Below the pieces are notes generated by a model, which was not told where the DNA came from, ran no database searches, and saw nothing but the letters and a program-made list of their open reading frames with translations. The position numbers and the translations under genes are program-made. A DNA stretch of 6,826 nt from an uncultured Ventosimonas sp. (lineage in GTDB: Bacteria > Pseudomonadota > Gammaproteobacteria > Pseudomonadales > Pseudomonadaceae): positions 1-6,826 of the forward strand of contig CALYQH010000074.1 in the NCBI GenBank assembly GCA_945283395.1, read 5' to 3'. Positions 5,869-6,826 of the stretch are shown here, piece by piece (position 1 is the first letter of the stretch; each line of letters starts with the position of its first letter).

Positions 5869-6826
5869 TTAGTTAACTTGACCTTTAAAGTTAAGTATCT
5901 TAACTGTATAACGTCCATTTTCTTGCCTATAAGCGCCATGAATATCGGTTTCAAAACCAGGATAATGCGCACCAATCTCACAAAGCATCATTAAAAAATC
6001 TAAAATAGGCCGACATTCTTCGGTAATCATTTCGCCAGGCATTACTAAAGGAACTCCAGGAGGATAAGGAAGTATCATATTTGCATTAACTTTACCTATC
6101 ATATCTTCTAAATAGCACTCCTCTATGTCACCTTTTAGTTCAAGTTGAAATGCGCTATTTGGCATCATCACCATAGTAGGTAATACCTCAAAGGCAGTAA
6201 ACATTAGTTGAGGCAAGTTATGCTGACAGGCAAGTTGATGAATCTCCTGAGCAAGCTCCTGAATTCTTTTATTTTTATAAAAGATAGGAGAAGTAGCATA
6301 AACACTAGGTAAAACATCTTTAACTAACGCATTAGTATCATTCAAATCTTTAAACTCACTCAAGGCACGCATTAAGCTCATAGCTTTAGTATCATCAATA
6401 CCTATACTAAATAACACGAGGATGTTATAAGGGCCTGCCTTTTCAACAATAATACCGCGATCATCAAGGAACTTAGATACGATAGACGCTGGAATACCTA
6501 CCTCTTCTAACTCTCCCTTTTTATTTAAACCAGGAGTTAATAAGGTTACCTTGATAGGATCAAGATACATATGTTGACTATCTATATTGTTAAAGCCGTG
6601 CCATTCTTCATTCTTTTTCAATTCCCAGCATGCAATATTGTCGATATTGTCTGGTTGCCAAATATTAAAGAACCATCCTTTAGTATTGGCACGTATGTGT
6701 TTAATTTCTTTTCTAAATTTAATAGCTCTATCAATAGAATCATTAATTAAACGCTTACCTGTATTACCTCTCATCATTGCTGCTGCCATTTCAGTTGAAG
6801 CAACAATGCTATACAATGGTTATGTA
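5869..6826 (-). pseudogene. cadA: CadA-type lysine decarboxylase, C-terminal part, with in-frame stop near the right edge
   Basis: The minus-strand frame encodes about 316 residues ending at TAA 5871-5869. They match, nearly end to end, residues from about 401 to the C-terminus of E. coli CadA (715 residues, from memory). Recognisable segments include ASTEMAAAMMRGNTGKRL, WFFNIWQPDNID, LDPIKVTLLTPG, EKAGPYN, ANMILPYPPGVPLVMPGEMI and the tail HYPGFETDIHGAYRQ. CadA is a PLP enzyme that turns lysine into cadaverine and CO2 in acid resistance. The PLP lysine lies in the half outside the window. One codon before the match the frame reads ACA TAA CCA TTG TAT, where CadA has Thr-Ser-Pro-His-Tyr. A nonsense codon therefore replaces serine, one base from TCA. 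A TTG start at 6816 would give an enzyme without its PLP-binding half, so I call a broken gene; only 10 bp upstream are visible. It precedes lysS by 174 bp. The symbol rests on similarity; LdcC is less alike. Confidence 0.7.

Noticed and set aside
6814..6816. TTG as a true start codon for a 315-residue decarboxylase
   Set aside because: It falls mid-domain relative to CadA, has no Shine-Dalgarno, and would omit the PLP-binding lysine.

Overview
The window is AT-rich (about two thirds A+T by eye) and reads as a gammaproteobacterial chromosome. The UspE-type double universal stress protein and the lysyl-tRNA synthetase look most like Pseudomonadaceae proteins as I remember them. Combined with the low GC, this suggests an AT-rich, possibly host-associated relative of Pseudomonas such as the bee-gut genus Entomomonas. 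That placement is inference, not a database result.

Layout, left to right. At 1-540 (minus) is the first 180 codons of a PLP enzyme of the ACC deaminase/D-cysteine desulfhydrase family, running off the left edge. A 196-bp divergent promoter region separates it from uspE (737-1627, plus). uspE converges on a membrane-anchored metallophosphoesterase (1847-2719, minus). Directly upstream of the phosphoesterase lie a strong terminator (2741-2770) and tRNA-Glu(UUC) (2771-2845, minus, CCA encoded). About 860 bp follow without a convincing gene (2846-3704). Next are a small zinc-ribbon protein (3705-4019, minus), lysS (4202-5626, probably meant to start at 5694, minus), and the 3' part of a CadA-type lysine decarboxylase (5869 to the right edge, minus).

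The most interesting part is the right third, where a lysine-consuming decarboxylase sits directly upstream of the lysine-charging enzyme. Both genes carry lesions. In lysS, the only start with a good Shine-Dalgarno (5694) is out of frame with the body by one base in an A7 run that forms the heptamer A AAA AAC. The upstream reading hits a stop after 13 codons, and the body has its own ATG 26 nt after that stop. The class II motif 1 proline of LysS also reads as threonine. In the decarboxylase, a TAA sits where the family has serine (about residue 400 of 715 in E. coli CadA), which separates the PLP-lysine half from the C-terminal half. Either the locus is decaying, or it uses recoding or reinitiation, or the assembly carries errors here. 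The sequence alone cannot decide.

I did not find a new multi-gene system, CRISPR array or intact mobile element. The rest is ordinary housekeeping and accessory genes.
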